64,000 nucleotides of DNA from Bryopsis sp. KO-2023 (Eukaryota > Chlorophyta > Ulvophyceae > Bryopsidales > Bryopsidaceae), in contig BSYQ01000003.1 of the NCBI GenBank assembly GCA_030272585.1, forward strand, positions 7,006,001-7,070,000, given 5' to 3'. A model generated the notes under the pieces. That model was not told the DNA's origin and ran no database searches. It saw only the letters and a program-made list of their open reading frames with translations. Position 1 is the stretch's first letter; the number at the start of each line of letters is the position of its first letter. Positions 59,481 to 64,000 of the stretch are shown in pieces. The position numbers and the translations under genes were made by a program.

Positions 59481-60345
59481 ATCTCCCTCCAGAGATTCCT
59501 AGCGGAAGCTTCTGCCTGAACTGGTGAAGAAGGGAATTCGTTGGCTTGACGTTGATTGTGAGAAATGAGATTTGGGATTTGTGCAGCGCAATAGCACTTC
59601 ACCACACTCCACAAAATCCTGCCTGCCTGGTTGCAAGAAATCAAAGCCGATAGAGATGACTCCATTTTGTGAATTTTTGGCGGTCTTGTGACTTCGAACG
59701 CAGTTCATTACAAGTCGGCAACCATACATCTTCAAGCTGCATCCTTCCTTTTGCCAACAGGTAGGATCATGAGAAATCAACATCATAAGTTTTCAATTTT
59801 GGGTTGCTATGGTGCCTATTCTCAATGAATTTCGCTTTACATATCTCCAACAGCAATCACAGGCACTGGTCATGGAAAAAAAATAAAAAGTGTCAGCAGG
59901 TCTAGCTACCTTTGTCCATAGTTGATGAGTGCCAAGCATTTAGAAATAGTTGGGCAGCAATAATAAGAAAAACACCCATCCAAACAAACGTAGGATGGCG
60001 GTATTGTACTGGGCAGCCGCCCCCAATTACGATATGCCTCCTGTGTCGCACCAAATTCAGATGAAAGAATTCATCCTAAAAAATCAAACGGGAATCAAGG
60101 GTAAAAACAATTAACTACAAATGAGCCAACGACTTTTCCCAATTCTTTTTATCATCACCCCGTAACCAGTGCTCTTTTTCCATCCCCTTTTTCCTCCTCT
60201 TTCCGGTCATTGCATGCAGGAAAACATTCCAAAAAACATTTTCCACCGGAAAGATGCAAACCCCCTCTATGACTGGTTTTCTTCTTTCAACCCAGAATCA
60301 AGTACCATTGTATTCTCGCTGTGCATGGTGGGGTTTGATTGTCCG
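59481..60345. other. Stretch without a supported gene
   Basis: Short frames only. It probably includes the 3' untranslated region of the diflavin reductase gene that ends at 60346. Confidence 0.45.
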
Positions 60346-63300
60346 TTAAAACCAGACATCTCTTTGATATCTCCCTGTGGATGCTAGCCCCTCCAGGAAA
60401 TCCTTGGCATAATTCTCATCCGTGCCTAGATCTGCAGGTTTGTTGGAATCGATTATCTCCAACAGCACTTTCTCGACATCCCCAGCCATGGCATTTGCAT
60501 CTCCACACACATAGAAATGAGCCCCTTGATCAAGCAGCTCCCAAACCAGACTAGCTACCTCCTTTAATTTATGCTGAACGTAAATCTTCGTTTCCTGAGG
60601 GGAAAACAGAATCCAAATCATGACTCAATTCGCTTCTTTCCACATTTTGAAAACTGACGTTGGCTTGCATCGAATTACTCATTATTCATCCGGGAGGGGG
60701 GGGGGTGCGCCCATCTCTGTTCAGATAGCTACTCTAAATTCCTGAGGGCTATAAACACGTACCTGTTCTCTGGAGAAGGCTGAAAAAAGAGTGACCACTC
60801 CTTTCTCACTCCATTGCTCCAACATGTCCCCATACAAGTAGTCTTGATCACGTTTTCGGCATCCGAAAAACAACACCTGCTTTCCGATCTCTCCCCCGAA
60901 TTGCTTCTGGGTTAGCACTCTTTCCCAAACGAATCCTCTGAAAGGAGCTAGGCCAGTGCCGGGCCCAACCATGATGATGGGGGTAGAGAGCATTGGCAGA
61001 CGGAAATCTGGATTCTTAGACACATATATTGGAAGCGAGTCCCCAACCTGGATAAATAGATAATACGTTAATAAGAAAAATAGAATATGACTTTAACGAA
61101 AGGAACTAATGAACGAATGCGTGTGAAAACTGAGGGCTATACAAAAGTACGAATCAATGGAGGAATTTTTGAACCCAATATGTTCAGAAAGGCACATATA
61201 TATGCTCATCCTATTTCTCCTGCAAAAAAAATACCCCTGTTTTGACCCCCTGTTTTCCTCGAACAAGTGCCAGTCACAGCAAAAGTCAGAGTCATTCTGT
61301 GGCAGCAGGGAATTCATTGTCAGACCTGGAGTCTTTGCGACAGACAAGTGGATGCCACTCCTTTTCGTTCGATCTCCAGACTGGTGTACATGACTTCCGC
61401 AACCGTGATGCTCACGCTGGAAGGGTTTTCCAAAGGTGATGATGATATCGAGTACATTCGGGGCTGCAGAGCTCGAAGGCATCCTATTATCTATCAACCA
61501 AAAGGGAACAAGTGATGACAGAAAAACAGACACAAAAAAAAATCCAGCCATGTCACTCATTTGCACAAAAAGTAACCCCAAAAAATCTTCCGCAATTTGT
61601 TTTCAAAATAAACTTGAGGCACTCAATTTTTGGAAAAAGGGAATGCCACTAATTTGTGTGTTTTCTTTTGTTTCAGTTTTTTCTCAGACATGGGGCGCAT
61701 CTGCATTTCAATATGTCGTATTTGCACACGAGGCCAAAATAATAAATCATATTGGAGCTGACAGGATTACCCACCTGGTGAATAGACAGTTTTTTCCCTT
61801 GATTGAAATCCTGCAAGATGTCGATCAAGTGCCGCTCTTCCAAATACTCTTCCCTCAATTTGTCATCATTGATCAGCAGCTTAAGCCTGTCAGACTGGAC
61901 ACACACAATAATTTCAATAATGCAAATTGCTGGAATCTGTCTGTTTACATAACTTTCAGAAAAAATCAAATCTCCCCTCCCCCCCTTCCTTCAAAAACAA
62001 AAGCAAAAATATGAAAAATGAAATGAAATCCCAGCACTCACTTGATTTGTCGGTTGAGCAAACGTGGCTGACGTCAGGTGAGTCTTTACCCCATTTGGCT
62101 TGGTGAATGAATTCGATTGAATGGTTCCGTTCGTTTTGAGCAAAGAGGACGTCTGACACTCGAGCAGAAGAGTGAATATCTCTGATTTGGGGGTTTTGAT
62201 GTCGTAAAATTCAGACAGAGCACGGCGTAACGAAATTTGAGCAGGTTTTTCCATTTCATTTACGCCGTCCAGACTTGTCAATTTGGAGTCGTGGTACCAA
62301 GAGGGGGTGTCGATGAGATGCTCCCCATCAGCTTTCATTTCTGTTAGTAAACCATCCACAGCCTGGACGAAAACAAACCACAAAAACAGAGGCCTTTCAG
62401 ACAGAGGAGCAAAAGTCCAAAAAAAGTTGGCAAATCCGGACGTTTTTAGAATGATGTTATCAGTTTTATGCACTCCCCCCCCCCCCCCAAAAGCATTCAA
62501 ACACTACCTTTGGGCAATTCAATGCATAGATTCCGAGAGCATCCCCAGGAATGTATTGGATGCCAGATTCGCCCAAATCGAACTCGACCAGCAAGGTGTT
62601 TTTATCTTTTGCGGAGGAGACCTTACATAATCCCCTTATGTTCGTGATGGTCGCACAATAAGGAACGCTCTTGCCCCATTTCACGGTGGAGTCGATTTCC
62701 GTCGTGAAGTCCAAAAAGTCATCTGGCAAGGAAAGTAAAACGCTCAGCTGAAAAAAATATGGAAAATAGTCGACCACGTTTGCAGTGCTGCCCAAAAAAA
62801 TATGATAATGGCAATTCACACTTTCAATCAATTTCTTTCGCTATGATTCTTTTTGGGGTAATAGAGCTACGGTTTGTCAAAAAACATAAAAAAATAAAAT
62901 TAAAATAAAATTATTACTATTACTATTTTTTTAAATTAAGAAAACGGTACATTTAATTAGTGTTATTTGTATTATTTATGTAGATATGGAGGAAAAGAGA
63001 ATTCTAAAAACGGGTGCATGTGCAAATATATTGCCATTATTACCTCCCAAATCCCCTATAGTCGGCAATTGCAGCAAAGGCAAGCCCTCGATCACGGCAC
63101 TCATCCAGCGGTCGATCGATTTCCAATCTTCCCGGTCAACCTCTTGACAATCGACAAATCGATTTCCTCCAGAAACATCCAGCGATTCGTCCACCGTTTT
63201 TCCAGAGCGGCAGAAATGGGGATAGGAACTGGTTACAGGCAAACCCCCCCATCAAAGCTTGGCCATTTAATTTTTCTTTTTTCGATTGAGTAGAATATGT

Positions 63301-64000
63301 GGTTGAATTTAATCTTATAAACACAGCAACAAGGATCCTGCGCAGGAAAAAATCCATTACTACTTTTCGTTTGTGTCTGATATTTAAAAAAAAATTCGCA
63401 ATCGAATGTCTGAATTGTTTTCCTACACACCTGTCCCCCAGAGCACAAACGGAGAAATTGAGATCCGACAAGTCCCCAGCGCTGCCAGCTGACAGCCAAT
63501 CACAAAAATCACGAGCCTCTGGAGGAGGAACCCCATCGCCCTGTGAACTGCACAACCAATTTGGCCAGGGGAAATTACAGATATCAAATTCCATGACCAA
63601 GGCTTGATCATAACGGGTGAAACTATTTAAGTATTAAATTAAAAAAAAAAGAGAGTGAGACACACACATATATTTCCACAAGAGAAATATATACAGGTCT
63701 TTGAGGGTGGAACCTACCTGAGTCGAACATACGACAAGGAGAATTTGCTCATTGGCCAGCTTGAGTCCTTGGGGAAAATCTGCCATGTTCAGCAAGACAG
63801 GCCTGGTAACATCAAGAAATCTCAACGTCACTGCATTCATATTTCTGGTGCTACAGTGGTGGGGTGGGTGTTGCACCATTTGGTTGGCTTTTAAAAGATT
63901 GTCAGATTACTCATGATGGGCAATCTGCCAAACAAACCCTGCATCCATTCTGAATTGTTTAATTGTACACTCAAGAGTCCAAAGATGCATGTCTTACCAA
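60346..64000 (-). CDS. Diflavin (CPR/CysJ-family) reductase, N-terminus outside window
   Basis: Minus-strand exons join in frame: 63830-63718, 63540-63431, 63228-63044, 62722-62508, 62362-62042, 61894-61771, 61483-61326, 61047-60763, 60594-60346 (586 residues). A GTAAGA donor right at 63997 shows another exon beyond the edge. The flavodoxin part has VVCSTQGDGVPPPEA and ALGDSSYPHFCRSGKTVD, the FAD part YIPGDALGIYALNCP and ALQPRMYSISSSP, and the NADPH part IIMVGPGTGLAPFRGF, FFGCRKRDQDYLY, HFYVCGDANAMAGDVE and a terminal RYQRDVWF. The ending is like that of sulfite reductase flavoprotein (CysJ), and such modules also occur in P450 reductases and fused to pyruvate:NADP oxidoreductase. The FMN phosphate loop and any fusion partner lie outside. 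Electrons pass NADPH-FAD-FMN. Confidence 0.93.

Overview
The window is nuclear DNA of a eukaryote. Genes are split by many short GT-AG introns with exons in all three phases, I see no operons or Shine-Dalgarno sites, and long homopolymers and satellites fill the spaces. Products such as a DYRK kinase, a TDP-43-like RRM protein, ZW10, a roadblock dynein light chain and a SHIPPO-repeat ciliary protein point to a flagellated protist. An isoleucyl-tRNA synthetase and a BaiN/HI0933-like flavoprotein, both with transit-peptide-like N-termini, fit an alga with an organelle of bacterial origin. The lineage cannot be fixed from sequence alone.

Layout. 1-3562: a DYRK kinase (+), cut by the window edge, with a 199-bp TIR element in one intron. 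3563-6408: purine-rich low-complexity DNA. 6409-18399: three head-to-tail units of a Helentron/Helitron2-like rolling-circle transposon, two short non-autonomous and one 9.2-kb autonomous unit encoding an 1806-residue OTU-Rep-Helicase protein. 18400-21010: nothing firm. 21011-21595: end of a small membrane protein gene. 21765-26600: nested tandem repeats, including a 144-bp satellite whose inverted relative lies at 58676-59480. 27703-31108: TDP-43-like RNA-binding protein (-). 32327-34922: a small membrane protein and a flavoprotein (+). 35474-38410: an ARID-like protein (-). 39251-51113: a block of genes tied to dynein, cilia and tethering: a coiled-coil C-terminus, an RPAP3/SPAG1-like TPR co-chaperone, an unrecognised Cys-rich protein, a SHIPPO protein, ZW10 and a roadblock light chain. 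51683-54776: five-bladed beta-propeller, glycosidase-like protein (+). 55284-58409: intronless IleRS (-). 60346-64000: a diflavin reductase (-) running off the right edge.

I built the exon models by hand: each junction listed has a GT-AG (once GC-AG) boundary and keeps the reading frame, unless an entry says otherwise. Several exons, for example in the SHIPPO gene, are too short to appear as long open frames. Genes are mostly independent units. The possible functional link is the dynein/cilia block at 40-51 kb. The most unusual system is the rolling-circle transposon array.
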